Positions 53,394 through 63,328 of a DNA stretch of 64,000 bases are shown here, piece by piece (positions within the stretch are counted from its first letter, which is position 1; every line of letters starts with the position of its first letter). Source of the DNA: Chromobacterium amazonense (GTDB lineage Bacteria; Pseudomonadota; Gammaproteobacteria; Burkholderiales; Chromobacteriaceae); contig NZ_MKCR01000002.1 in assembly GCF_001855565.1 (NCBI RefSeq), positions 186,001-250,000 of the forward strand, given 5' to 3'. The position numbers and the translations under genes were made by a program. Under the pieces are notes generated by a model. It saw only the letters and a list, made by a program, of their open reading frames with translations. It ran no database searches and was not told where the DNA came from.

Positions 53394-54346
53394 GCGGCGC
53401 TCTTCATACCGTCACCGCCAACCCGGCGCTGGATCAGACCGTCACGCTGGACGCCTTGAACATAGGCGCCGTCAATCTGGCGCGCGCCGCCGCGGTCAAC
53501 GCCGGCGGCAAGGGGGTCAATGTGGCCAGCTGCCTGGCCGACTGGGGACTGCGCGTCTGCGCCCACGGCTTGCTGGGCCGCGACAACGCCGCGCCGTTCG
53601 AACAGCTATTCGCCGACAAGCGCATAGACGACCGCATGCTGCGCGTGGCCGGCGCGACGCGCACCAATATCAAGCTGGCCGACCTGAGCCGCGGCGACAC
53701 CACCGACATCAACCTGCCCGGCCCCGCGGTCGGCGAGGCCGAGCTGGCGGCGCTGGCCGCGCGGCTGGCCGGCATCTCCGCAGGCGACATCGCGGTGCTG
53801 GCCGGCAGCCTGCCGCCCGGCCTGCCTGCCGACGCCTGGGCGCGGCTGTGCCGCCAACTGAAGCGGCAAGGCGCTTGGGTATTGCTGGACAGCAGCGGTC
53901 CCGCGCTAGCGGCCGCCTTAGCCAATCCCCCGCCAGCGCTGCCGGACTGCATCAAACCAAACCGCGAGGAACTGGAGCAATGGGCAGGCCGCGAACTGCC
54001 CGCGCTGAACGACGTCGCGCAGTGCGCGCAGGCTTTGCAAAAACTCGGCATCGATCGCGTCATCGTATCGCTGGGCGAACAAGGCGCCCTGCTGACAGAC
54101 GGCCGGCAAACATTGCTGGCCAGTCTGCCGCCGCAGCGTCCCTTGAGCACGGTCGGCGCCGGCGACGCCTTGGTCGCCGGCCTCGCCGCCGCCCGCCACC
54201 AGGCGCTGGGCGCGGAAGACAGCCTGCGGCAGGCGGTAGCCTTCGCCGCCGCCAAACTGCAACGCGTCGGCCCTCACCTGCCGTCGCCGCAACATATCCA
54301 AGCGCTGGCCGCCGCCGTCAGCCTGAAAAAGCTCGAGGCGGCCTGA
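53390..54346 (+). CDS. fruK: 1-phosphofructokinase FruK
   Basis: FruK (318 aa) phosphorylates fructose 1-phosphate to fructose 1,6-bisphosphate. PfkB motifs: [43 protein letters not shown] and the catalytic [16 protein letters not shown]. It starts in a 4-bp overlap with fruB, in the usual fruBKA order. Confidence 0.95.
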   Translation: MSGALHTVTANPALDQTVTLDALNIGAVNLARAAAVNAGGKGVNVASCLADWGLRVCAHGLLGRDNAAPFEQLFADKRIDDRMLRVAGATRTNIKLADLSRGDTTDINLPGPAVGEAELAALAARLAGISAGDIAVLAGSLPPGLPADAWARLCRQLKRQGAWVLLDSSGPALAAALANPPPALPDCIKPNREELEQWAGRELPALNDVAQCAQALQKLGIDRVIVSLGEQGALLTDGRQTLLASLPPQRPLSTVGAGDALVAGLAAARHQALGAEDSLRQAVAFAAAKLQRVGPHLPSPQHIQALAAAVSLKKLEAA

Positions 54347-54374
54347 GGCCGCCCTATCGATAAAGGGGAGAGAC

Positions 54375-56042
<1,668 letters not shown>

Positions 56043-56063
56043 AGCAACGCCAGGCCGCGCATG

Positions 56064-56089
56064 CAATGCGGCGCTAAAACGCCGCATTG
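56064..56089. terminator. Bidirectional terminator between fruA and GST
   Basis: CAATGCGGCG / CGCCGCATTG forms a perfect 10-bp stem with a CTAAAA loop, between the convergent fruA and GST genes. Tails are only mildly T-rich. Confidence 0.75.
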
Positions 56090-56090
56090 T

Positions 56091-56720
56091 TCATTGGCTG
56101 ACCGGATACACGCCATCGCCGAACGGCGCGGCCCGGAACGCATCCAGCGCCTCGGCCTGCCGCGATAATTTATCCAGCCGCGGATAGGGCCCGCCCGGCA
56201 CGATGTCCGGGACTACCTGCCGGCTGAAGTGCCAGGCCACAGCCGTCGACAGCAAAGACTGGTCCATGCTGTCGGCACGCAAGGTTTGCGGCACTTCCAG
56301 CTCTTGCTCCAGCGCGTCGAAGGCGGCCAACAATTGGCCGCCGATCCGGTCCAGCCAGGGCTGGTACACATTGCGCGCCGGCCGCAGCTGGCGCTCGTAC
56401 AGCACCTGCACGCTCTTTTCGCAAGCCGCCAAGGCCAAGCCCACGCGGCGCCAGGCCGCCAGCCTGGCTCGCGGCTCCATCGGCATCAGGCTGCGCGAGG
56501 ACAGCCCTTCCGCATATTCGAGAATCAGCGTCGAATCCATCAGGATGGTGCCGTCGTCGCACACCAGCGTGGGCGCCTTCACCACCGGATTGATCTCGTG
56601 AAAACGAGCGAAGCCGCTGAACACCGACACCGACTGATGTTCAAACGGCAACTCAAGCAATTGCAGCGAAATGGCGACGCGCCGCACGAACGGCGAATCC
56701 AGCATGCCTATCAGTTTCAT
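56091..56720 (-). CDS. Glutathione S-transferase family protein
   Basis: A 209-aa GST. The N-terminal thioredoxin-like domain (KLIGMLDSPFVRRVAISLQLLELPFEHQSVSVF, VKAPTLVCDDGTILMDSTLILEYAE) holds the conserved cis-Pro and glutathione-binding DST motif. The C-terminal domain is helical (LYERQLRPARNVYQPWLDRIGGQL, DQSLLSTAVAWHF). It resembles the broad bacterial GST group of unknown substrate. It stands alone. Confidence 0.85.
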   Translation of the reverse strand: MKLIGMLDSPFVRRVAISLQLLELPFEHQSVSVFSGFARFHEINPVVKAPTLVCDDGTILMDSTLILEYAEGLSSRSLMPMEPRARLAAWRRVGLALAACEKSVQVLYERQLRPARNVYQPWLDRIGGQLLAAFDALEQELEVPQTLRADSMDQSLLSTAVAWHFSRQVVPDIVPGGPYPRLDKLSRQAEALDAFRAAPFGDGVYPVSQ

Positions 56721-56798
56721 GATTGTTCTCCAGCGTGGGAAGAAGAATCGGCGGCCGTCTACCGCGGGCCCGTCAATTCAGCACGCGGGGGATGAGCG

Positions 56799-57215
56799 TC
56801 AGACAAAGCTAACATCGGCTACCCAGGTGCGCGCCCGCCGCGCCAAGCGATCCGCCTCGCTCTCACCGTCGAACGACACATCCAGCGCGTCGCTGATCGG
56901 CAGGCCGGGCGTTTCAAACGCATTGACGCTGACCACGGCGTACAGCCGGCCGTCGATTTCGCTGCTGACCAAGGGAACGACGCCGCAATCGGAGCAAATG
57001 TGAAAATCGGCAGTGCCGGTGCCGAAACGATACCGCGCCAGCCGCTGCGGCTGGCGCAACGCCACCGTCAAACGCGCGCCAGGGGACGCGGTCCACACGC
57101 CGCCATGCTTGCGGCAAAAGCCGCAGCCGCAACGACGGGCCGGGATGGCAATCCCATCCGGCCAATCCAGCTCAAAGGACAGGTTGCCGCAATGGCAGGC
57201 TCCATGGATTCGCAT
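56799..57215 (-). CDS. GFA family protein (glutathione-dependent formaldehyde-activating enzyme-like)
   Basis: A 138-aa zinc-binding protein of the GFA family. Zinc-ligand cysteines are in GACHCGNLSF, RRCGCGFCRKHGG and CSDCGVVPLV. Founding members bind S-hydroxymethylglutathione, but many relatives have unknown roles. The ATG at 57215 is the one that starts the conserved domain (MRIHGACHC). Confidence 0.85.
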   Translation of the reverse strand: MRIHGACHCGNLSFELDWPDGIAIPARRCGCGFCRKHGGVWTASPGARLTVALRQPQRLARYRFGTGTADFHICSDCGVVPLVSSEIDGRLYAVVSVNAFETPGLPISDALDVSFDGESEADRLARRARTWVADVSFV

Positions 57216-57286
57216 GCTCACTCCCCTAGTCGACGCCTCGCGCCATGCATACGTCAAGCATAACACCGGCCAGGGGCCACGCCACG

Positions 57287-57742
57287 CTAACGCTGCATCA
57301 GCGCCTTGCGCACATCCCGCGCGGCCTTCAGCGGCGTGCCGGAAAAATTGGTGGCAGCAAAGTGGCCCGCCTGGCGCGAGGCGGTGGACAGGGCCGCGCC
57401 GGAAGCACAGCCGACCTCCAGGGCTCGGCGCATCACGGCGATCGGCGCGGCGTCGCCGTCGGGCAGCTGCTGCTGCAGACTACGCCCCATTTCCAGCCAC
57501 AACTTTTCGACCGCCAGCATCAGTTCGCGCTGGGTATCCGCCTGGGCCTGCCATAAGGCGGCGCCGGCCAGCAGGCTGCCGTCCACGCGGCGCTCCACCT
57601 CTCCTTTGGACATGGCGAAGCTCGGGGGCAGCGGCCACAGCCAGTGGCGATAGACTTCCTCCTGCGCCTCCAGCCAGCGCTTATGTCCGCTTTCCATCGC
57701 GCCGCAACAGCTTTCCACCGCATCGACCAGCAAGCTGACCAT
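57287..57742 (-). CDS. Phasin-like protein
   Basis: A 151-aa, mostly helical soluble protein without a signal peptide. The central helices (LWQAQADTQRELMLAVEKLWLEMGRSL) and the C-terminal ASRQAGHFAATNF resemble polyhydroxyalkanoate granule phasins, though the match is weak. The ribosome site GAGGAGG precedes the ATG. No PHA synthase is in the window. It lies 31 bp downstream of the LysR regulator gene on the same strand. Confidence 0.5.
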   Translation of the reverse strand: MVSLLVDAVESCCGAMESGHKRWLEAQEEVYRHWLWPLPPSFAMSKGEVERRVDGSLLAGAALWQAQADTQRELMLAVEKLWLEMGRSLQQQLPDGDAAPIAVMRRALEVGCASGAALSTASRQAGHFAATNFSGTPLKAARDVRKALMQR

Positions 57743-57773
57743 GGAACCTCCTCATCAGATGGCGCAGAGCGCC

Positions 57774-58673
57774 TTAAGCCGCGGATTGCGGACAAGGAAG
57801 CCGCCAAACCGCCAGCAGCTCCCGCAACAGGGTTTCCAACACCGGATCGCCGTCGCGGTCCGACGGATAGACAAACTGCAGGTCGGCGGTCTTGCGCAGC
57901 GCCGGCACCAGCCAGATGCGGCCGCTGGCCTGCCAGGCCAGGGCGTCCTCCTCCCGCACCAGAGCCACGCCGACGCCGGCCGCCACCAGCTCCAGAATCA
58001 CCGACAGGTGGTCGCTCTCGGCGACTTTCTTGGGGGAGATATTGAGTTCGCGCCACAACTCGGCTGTGATCTTGGACAGGCTGGAAAACTGCGAAATGCC
58101 AACCCAGGGCAGTTTGCCCAATTCCTTGAGCCTGCCCTCGGCCAATTGGCCGGCCCAGGCCGCCGGCAGCGCGACGCGGAAAGCCAGTGTCTGCAAAGGA
58201 ACGGTATTGACGTTCATATACGGGTTCTTGCCCAGGTAGAAGCCGGCATCCAGCTCTTTCTTGCGCACCAGATTGAGCACATCCACCGAAACGCCATGGC
58301 TCAGCTGCACTTCCAGCAGCGGATACTTGTCCACCAGCGCCGCCACCCACGGGCCCAGCCGCAGGACGTCGGGCATCAGCGTCACGCCTATCCTGGCCTG
58401 GCCCGCCAATTGACCCTTCAGTTCGCGCGCGTGATGGATGATGTCGCGCGCTGCCGTCAGCACGCCCTGCGCCTGCGGCAGCAGCTCCTGCCCCGCGCGC
58501 GTCAGGCTGACGCCGCCTGCGCTGCGCTCGAACAAGGGCATGCCCACCTCTTCTTCCAGCGCCTTGATCTGCGCCGTCACTGCCGGTTGCGACAGGTGCA
58601 ACAGTTCGGCCGCCTGCGTCAAGTGGCCCTGCTGAGCCACCGTGACAAAGGTCCGCAACTGGTAGATTTCCAT
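57774..58673 (-). CDS. LysR-family transcriptional regulator
   Basis: A 299-aa LysR-type regulator. The winged helix-turn-helix (YQLRTFVTVAQQGHLTQAAELLHLSQPAVTAQIKALEEEVGMPLF) is at the N-terminus; the substrate-binding domain covers residues about 90-290. It starts at the ATG after GGGGAGA. Its target is not evident: the neighbouring phasin-like and hydratase genes are possible. Confidence 0.9.
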   Translation of the reverse strand: MEIYQLRTFVTVAQQGHLTQAAELLHLSQPAVTAQIKALEEEVGMPLFERSAGGVSLTRAGQELLPQAQGVLTAARDIIHHARELKGQLAGQARIGVTLMPDVLRLGPWVAALVDKYPLLEVQLSHGVSVDVLNLVRKKELDAGFYLGKNPYMNVNTVPLQTLAFRVALPAAWAGQLAEGRLKELGKLPWVGISQFSSLSKITAELWRELNISPKKVAESDHLSVILELVAAGVGVALVREEDALAWQASGRIWLVPALRKTADLQFVYPSDRDGDPVLETLLRELLAVWRLPCPQSAA

Positions 58674-58780
58674 GTTCTCCCCTGTTTCTTCCACTGCCCG
58701 TGCCGCGTCGTATCCGCGCGTCGATGGTTATAGGCCAAACGCTGTCTAGGCTAGCACAGGGTTCCGCCTCTGCTCAAAAA

Positions 58781-58818
58781 CAAACCGCCTGCCACAATGC
58801 ATGTAGACAGGCGGTTTG
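58781..58818 (-). terminator. Rho-independent terminator of the enoyl-CoA hydratase gene
   Basis: On the minus strand CAAACCGCCTG / CAGGCGGTTTG forms a perfect 11-bp stem (16-nt loop) followed by TTTTTG, 27 bp after the hydratase stop. Confidence 0.85.
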
Positions 58819-58844
58819 CTCGTGGCGCGCGCAGGTCGGCAGCC

Positions 58845-59627
58845 TTAATCGTCGTCCTGCATCCAGCTTGGCGCGCGCTTGGCCAGAAAGGCCGCCACGC
58901 CTTCCACTTGCTCGCCGCCGCCGATCAAGCTCAGAGTGGCGGCGCGTTCGCGCTTCAGGTGTTCGTCCAGGGTCAGATTCGGGCTGTCCTCTATCAATTT
59001 GCGGGCGGCCGCGACCGAGCTCGGCGCCTGGCTGGCGACTTTGTTGGCCAGGCTGACCGCGACGATCTTGGCGAAGCCCTGGTCGACGACTTCCTCGATC
59101 AAGCCGATCTGCAGCGCCTGTTCGGCGCTGACCTGCTCGCCGCCCAGGATGATGCGTTTGGCCCAGGATACGCCTACCTTGTCGGCCAGGGTCTTGGTGC
59201 CGCCGGCGGCCGGAATCAGGCCGACCTTGGCTTCCGGCAAGCCAAGCTTGGCGCCGCGCTCGGCGATGATGTAGTCGCACACCAGCGCGCACTCCAAGCC
59301 GCCGCCCAGGGCGAAGCCATTGACCGCCGCCACGGTGACGCCGCGGTAATTGCGGATCGCCTGCAGGGCATTGGCGAACGCCTGCAGCAAAACATCGGCT
59401 TCCGCCTTATTCCCGGAAGCGAATTGCTTCAAATCCGCTCCGGCGGAGAAAAACGTATCGCCGGCGCCGGTAATCACCACCGAACGCACGCCGTCGTCAG
59501 CGTTCAACGCCTGCAGCGTCGAGGCCAATTCGTTCAGACCATCGGTGGTCAGCAAATTGGCTGGCAGGTTGGAAAGCGTGACGATGGCTGATTTGCCCAG
59601 CCGTTCAAGTGTTAAATACCTGGCCAT
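58845..59627 (-). CDS. Enoyl-CoA hydratase/isomerase family protein
   Basis: A 260-aa crotonase-family enzyme. The oxyanion-hole and catalytic segments are visible: AGADLKQF, NGFALGGGLECAL and GLPEAKVGLIPAAGGT, with both glutamates where hydratases have their catalytic pair. It probably hydrates trans-2-enoyl-CoA in fatty acid degradation or a PHA-related route, but the family is broad. GAGGAAC precedes the ATG. It has its own terminator and a minus-strand TATAAT at 59830-59835 that may be a promoter element about 200 bp upstream. Confidence 0.88.
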   Translation of the reverse strand: MARYLTLERLGKSAIVTLSNLPANLLTTDGLNELASTLQALNADDGVRSVVITGAGDTFFSAGADLKQFASGNKAEADVLLQAFANALQAIRNYRGVTVAAVNGFALGGGLECALVCDYIIAERGAKLGLPEAKVGLIPAAGGTKTLADKVGVSWAKRIILGGEQVSAEQALQIGLIEEVVDQGFAKIVAVSLANKVASQAPSSVAAARKLIEDSPNLTLDEHLKRERAATLSLIGGGEQVEGVAAFLAKRAPSWMQDDD

Positions 59628-59954
59628 ATTGTGTTCCTCACTGTATCCCCGTTTTCTTTCGTTGGCAGTCCGGACCGCCCCGAGCGGCGCGAGAGCGCGC
59701 CGACCGCTCCCAATGCGCGGTCCGAATCTGGGCCGGAAGTACGTGTCGCCTGCTGGCGGCATCGCCTCCCTGTTTCGCCCGACGTGACATTTTCTTTGCA
59801 AACTGTCCTTTTGGCCAGTAGGCGAAACAATTATATCCAACCTTTTTTGTAGAATGTTCGTTTCAACAATGCCAAAAAGAATCCACAAACGGTTGGACAG
59901 GCGTCTTCGTCATGCCGCTCTGTTACCATAGAGCTTTGATCCACGATTTGCGGC
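59628..59954. other. Intergenic region without a supported gene
   Basis: This 327-bp stretch lies between two divergent genes. Several short open frames cross it on both strands, but none has family likeness, a ribosome site or biased codon use. The right half is AT-rich, with a minus-strand TATAAT (59830-59835) and an A/T run at 59842-59848, fitting promoters for the hydratase gene (left) and the TauE/SafE-like gene (right). No terminator or repeat was seen. Confidence 0.6.
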
Positions 59955-60632
59955 ATGATCGAAACCAATTTCTGGATTTTGCTGGCGGCCGGCCTGTTGG
60001 GCGGCGGCCACTGCGTCGGCATGTGCGGCGGCATCGTCGCCGCCCTTACACTCCATCATCCCGCAGGTTACGCGCGTTGGCGCGTGCTGGCCGGCTACAA
60101 TCTGGGCCGGCTCGCCAGCTATGCCCTGATCGGCGCCCTGCTGGGCGGCCTCGCCTCCGCCGGGCTGAGCCTGGCCTCATCCCACCCCTACCAACTGGCA
60201 TTGCTGGCCCTGGCCAATCTGATGCTGGTGGCCATGGGGCTGTATCTGGCGGGTTTGGGCCAAGCCATCGTCTTGCTGGAAAAATTGGGACAGCCGGTAT
60301 GGCGGCGCCTGCAGCCATTGGTTGGCCGGCTGCTACCGGTGCGCAGCCTGGCCGGCGCGCTGGCGGTAGGCGCGGTGTGGGGCTGGCTGCCCTGCGGCCT
60401 GGTCTACAGCGCGTCGATCTCGGCATTGGCCAGCGGCTCGGCCTGGCATGGCGCCGGCTTGATGCTGGCCTTCGGCCTGGGCACCTTGCCCAACCTGTTG
60501 CTGATGGGCGTGTTCGCCGACGGCTTGCGCCGCTGGATGCAACAACGCCCAGTGCGGCTGGCGGCCGGACTGGGCGTGGCGGGAGTCGGCGTTTGGCGCC
60601 TGGTTCAACTCGTCAGCGGAACGATTTCATGA
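59955..60632 (+). CDS. Sulfite exporter TauE/SafE-like membrane protein (DsbD_2-type)
   Basis: A 225-aa integral membrane protein with about six helices. The motif GGGHCVGMCGGI near the N-terminus and the later LPCGLVYSASISALASG carry paired cysteines typical of the cytochrome-biogenesis/urease-accessory (DsbD_2/UreH-like) group often annotated TauE/SafE. In other proteobacteria similar genes lie next to ccoNOPQ-ccoGHIS and may carry copper or reductant, but no such genes are in view. The last 20 bp overlap the convergent znuA gene. Confidence 0.8.
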   Translation: MIETNFWILLAAGLLGGGHCVGMCGGIVAALTLHHPAGYARWRVLAGYNLGRLASYALIGALLGGLASAGLSLASSHPYQLALLALANLMLVAMGLYLAGLGQAIVLLEKLGQPVWRRLQPLVGRLLPVRSLAGALAVGAVWGWLPCGLVYSASISALASGSAWHGAGLMLAFGLGTLPNLLLMGVFADGLRRWMQQRPVRLAAGLGVAGVGVWRLVQLVSGTIS

Positions 60633-61509
60633 TGGTTTCGACGTTGTAGCGCATCAGCTGCAGATAACTGGCCGCCGGCCCCTTGGGGCCAGACAATGCG
60701 TCGGCGTACAGCTTGCCGCCGATCTGCACCTTGGCTTCGGTGGACAATTGCTTCAGCAAACGGGCGTCGGTCATGTTCTCCATGAACACCGCCTTGACGC
60801 GCTCATTGCGCACTTGGCGCGTCAATTGCGCCACGCCCTTGGCCGAAGCCTCGGCCTCGGTGCTGACGCCCTGGATCGCCAGCACTTGCAGCTGATAATG
60901 CTCGCCCAGGTAGCCAAACGCGTCATGCGAGGTCAACATCTTGCGCTTGGCCGCCGGCACGCTGGCGAACTGCTGCTTGGCCCAGGCGTCCAGCGCCTGC
61001 ACCTTGGCCGCGTATTCGCTGGCGCGGCGCTGGTATTCTGCCTTGCCGGCAGGATCGGCCTGGATCAGGCCGGCGCTGATATTGCGGATATAGGTCTGCA
61101 CCCGCGCCGGGTCGTGCCAGGCATGCGGATCGACATCGCCGTGGTCATGATCGTGATCGCTTTCGGCATGCTCCTCTTCCGGCGCCTGGCGGGTCTTGAT
61201 GCCCTTGGACGCCACCACGGTCACGCCGCGGAAATTGGCCGCTTTGTCCAAACGGGTCATCCAGCCTTCCAGACCCAGGCCGTTCACCACCAGCACTTTG
61301 GCGGCGGACACTTTCTTGATATCGGCCGGAGACGGCTGAAACACGTGCGCGTCCTGATCCGGGCCGACCAAGGACACCACTTCCACGCGGTCGCCGCCGA
61401 TTTCACGGGTCATATCGGCGATGATGCTGAAACTGGCCACCACCGGCAGCTTGGCCAGCGCCAGCGCCGGCATGCCCAGCAGCAGCAAGGCGGCTAAAGT
61501 CTTCTTCAT
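60613..61509 (-). CDS. znuA: Zinc ABC transporter periplasmic binding protein ZnuA
   Basis: A 298-aa cluster 9 binding protein for zinc (manganese is the alternative). It has a signal peptide (LAALLLLGMPALALA) and the metal-site histidines typical of the family (DAHVFQP, DPHAWHDPARV, SHDAFGYLGEHY). A histidine/acid-rich loop EEEHAESDHDHDHGDVDPH (about 117-135), a marker of zinc-type members, is present. It is the last gene of the cluster, 18 bp after znuB. Confidence 0.9.
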   Translation of the reverse strand: MKKTLAALLLLGMPALALAKLPVVASFSIIADMTREIGGDRVEVVSLVGPDQDAHVFQPSPADIKKVSAAKVLVVNGLGLEGWMTRLDKAANFRGVTVVASKGIKTRQAPEEEHAESDHDHDHGDVDPHAWHDPARVQTYIRNISAGLIQADPAGKAEYQRRASEYAAKVQALDAWAKQQFASVPAAKRKMLTSHDAFGYLGEHYQLQVLAIQGVSTEAEASAKGVAQLTRQVRNERVKAVFMENMTDARLLKQLSTEAKVQIGGKLYADALSGPKGPAASYLQLMRYNVETIMKSFR

Positions 61510-61527
61510 GGGGCTCCCCCTATCGGT

Positions 61528-62403
61528 TCAAGATTCCAGATGCCGCGCGCGGATGTAGCGCGGCAATGCGCCTCCAACCGGCGCGAACAGCAAAGACAGC
61601 AGATAGACCACGCCGGCCAGCAGGATGATGGCGGGGCCGGACGGCAGCTCGAAGTGATAAGACAGCAACAGGCCGCCCAGGCCGCTGAAGAAGGCGATGG
61701 CCACCGCCAAGGCCAGCATGGCCTCGATGCGCTCGGTCCACAGCCGCGAGGTGATGGCCGGCAGCATCATCAGGCCGACCGCCATCAGCGTGCCCAGCGA
61801 CTGGAAGCCAGCCACCAGGTTCAACACCACCAGCATCAGGAACAGCAGATGCCACCAGGCGCCGCGCGCGCCCACGGCGCGCAGATAGACCGGGTCCAGG
61901 CTTTCCAGCAGCAGCGGCCGGTAGATGACGGCCAAGGTCAGCAACGTCACCGTGGCCACGCCGGACACCAGATACAGCGCCGCGTTATCCACCGCCAGCA
62001 CCGAGCCGAACAGGATGTGCATCAGGTCGACGTTGCTGCCGCCCTTCGACACCAGCAATACACCCAGCGACAGCGACAGCAGATAGAAGGCGGCGAAGCT
62101 GGCATCCTCCTTGATGCTGGTGAAGCGGGTGGCCAGGCCGGCCAGCAAGGCCACCAGTACGCCGGCGAAGAAGCCGCCCAGGCTCATCGCCGGCAGGCTG
62201 AGGCCGGCGAACATGAAGCCGATGGCGGCGCCGGGCAGCACCGCGTGGCTCATCGCATCGCCCATCAAACTCATGCGCCGCATCACCAGGAACAGGCCGA
62301 TGGGCCCCGAGCCCAGCGCCAGCGCCAGGCAGCCGGCCAGGGCGCGGCGCATGAAGGCGAACTCGACAAACGGCGAAACCAGAAGATCGTACAAGTGTTG
62401 CAT
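61528..62403 (-). CDS. znuB: Zinc ABC transporter permease ZnuB
   Basis: A 291-aa permease with about eight membrane helices. Family motifs: LALGSGPIGLFLVMRRMSLMGDAMSHAVLPGAAIGFMFAGLS and GFQSLGTLMAVGLMMLPAITSRLW. The ATG at 62403 shares one base with the znuC stop (TGATG), a classic coupling arrangement. Confidence 0.93.
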   Translation of the reverse strand: MQHLYDLLVSPFVEFAFMRRALAGCLALALGSGPIGLFLVMRRMSLMGDAMSHAVLPGAAIGFMFAGLSLPAMSLGGFFAGVLVALLAGLATRFTSIKEDASFAAFYLLSLSLGVLLVSKGGSNVDLMHILFGSVLAVDNAALYLVSGVATVTLLTLAVIYRPLLLESLDPVYLRAVGARGAWWHLLFLMLVVLNLVAGFQSLGTLMAVGLMMLPAITSRLWTERIEAMLALAVAIAFFSGLGGLLLSYHFELPSGPAIILLAGVVYLLSLLFAPVGGALPRYIRARHLES

Positions 62404-63146
62404 CAGGCGCTTGCTCCATCCAGGCCGCAAACCGGCGCCTGGGCCTGCCAGTGGGCGGCGGTGTCCACCGCGCGCCGCAGATTGTCGTCATTCAATACCG
62501 TGGCGCTGTCGCCCCAGGCGATCACCTCGCGCGCCATCAACAGCGTGTGCGGGAAATGCGCCCTCACCTGCAGCGCGTCGTGCAACACCGCGATCACGGT
62601 GCGCCGCTCGCGCCGCCACTGCGCCACCAGGCCCAGCAGGTCCTCGGTGGTCTTGGCGTCCACCGCGTTAAAGGGCTCGTCCAGCAGGATCAGCCTGGCG
62701 TCCTGCACCAGGATGCGGGCGAACAGCACGCGCTGGAACTGGCCGCTGGACAGCGCGGCGATCGGCCGCAGCGCGAAATCGGCCAGCCCCACCTGCTCCA
62801 GCGCGTCGATGGCGCGCGCCATGCCGTCGCGGCCCACCCGTCCGAACGGGCCGCTCTTGTGCCACAGTCCGGTGCCGACCAGCTCCAGCACGCTCACCGG
62901 CATGCTGCGGTCGATCTCGGCCTGCTGCGGCAGGTAGGCGATGTCGCTGCGGCGGTAGCCGTTCAGGTCCACATTGCCGGAATCGGGCGTCAACGCGCCT
63001 ATCATCGCCTTCAACAGCGTGCTTTTGCCGGCGCCGTTGGGTCCGAAGATCGCGGTGGCGTCGCCTTCGGCGAAGCGTCCGCTGATGTGGTGCACCGCCG
63101 GGTGGCGCTGGTAGGACACCGTCAGGTTGTTCAACACTATGCTCAT
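62403..63146 (-). CDS. znuC: Zinc ABC transporter ATPase ZnuC
   Basis: A 247-aa ABC ATPase. Walker A is GPNGAGKS, the signature is LSSGQFQRVLFARIL, Walker B is LILLDEPFNAVD, with H-loop VLHDALQV. The signature LSSGQ is the version common in metal-type (cluster 9) ABC proteins. Its start overlaps the small-protein stop by 4 bp. Confidence 0.93.
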   Translation of the reverse strand: MSIVLNNLTVSYQRHPAVHHISGRFAEGDATAIFGPNGAGKSTLLKAMIGALTPDSGNVDLNGYRRSDIAYLPQQAEIDRSMPVSVLELVGTGLWHKSGPFGRVGRDGMARAIDALEQVGLADFALRPIAALSSGQFQRVLFARILVQDARLILLDEPFNAVDAKTTEDLLGLVAQWRRERRTVIAVLHDALQVRAHFPHTLLMAREVIAWGDSATVLNDDNLRRAVDTAAHWQAQAPVCGLDGASA

Positions 63147-63328
63147 GCCAGCTCCTGCAAAGCCCACCACACCAGAAGCCACAGCCCGGCCAAGGGCAGC
63201 AGCGTCAGCAGCGCGCGCTGGCCGGCCGACATCGACAGCAGGCTCAGCGGCGGACGCAGATTGGATGCCGTGAGGTGCTGATGGCCGGCATGCGCATGAT
63301 CATGGCCGTGAGAATGCGTTTGACTCAT
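63143..63328 (-). CDS. His-rich single-helix membrane protein in the zinc operon
   Basis: A 61-aa protein. Residues about 3-20 are very rich in histidine (HSHGHDHAHAGHQH has seven His in 14), followed by a linker and one membrane helix (ALLTLLPLAGLWLLVWWAL, about 40-58). The N-terminus is a likely metal-binding tail. It overlaps the CobW and znuC genes by 4 bp each, so it is made with the zinc importer. I do not recognise a named family. It may buffer or hand over zinc at the membrane; that is inference. Confidence 0.7.
   Translation of the reverse strand: MSQTHSHGHDHAHAGHQHLTASNLRPPLSLLSMSAGQRALLTLLPLAGLWLLVWWALQELA

Noticed and set aside
59631-59852. Short frames (about 70 aa) in the gap upstream of the enoyl-CoA hydratase gene
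   Set aside because: Several overlapping frames on both strands, none conserved in appearance or with a ribosome site; likely chance.
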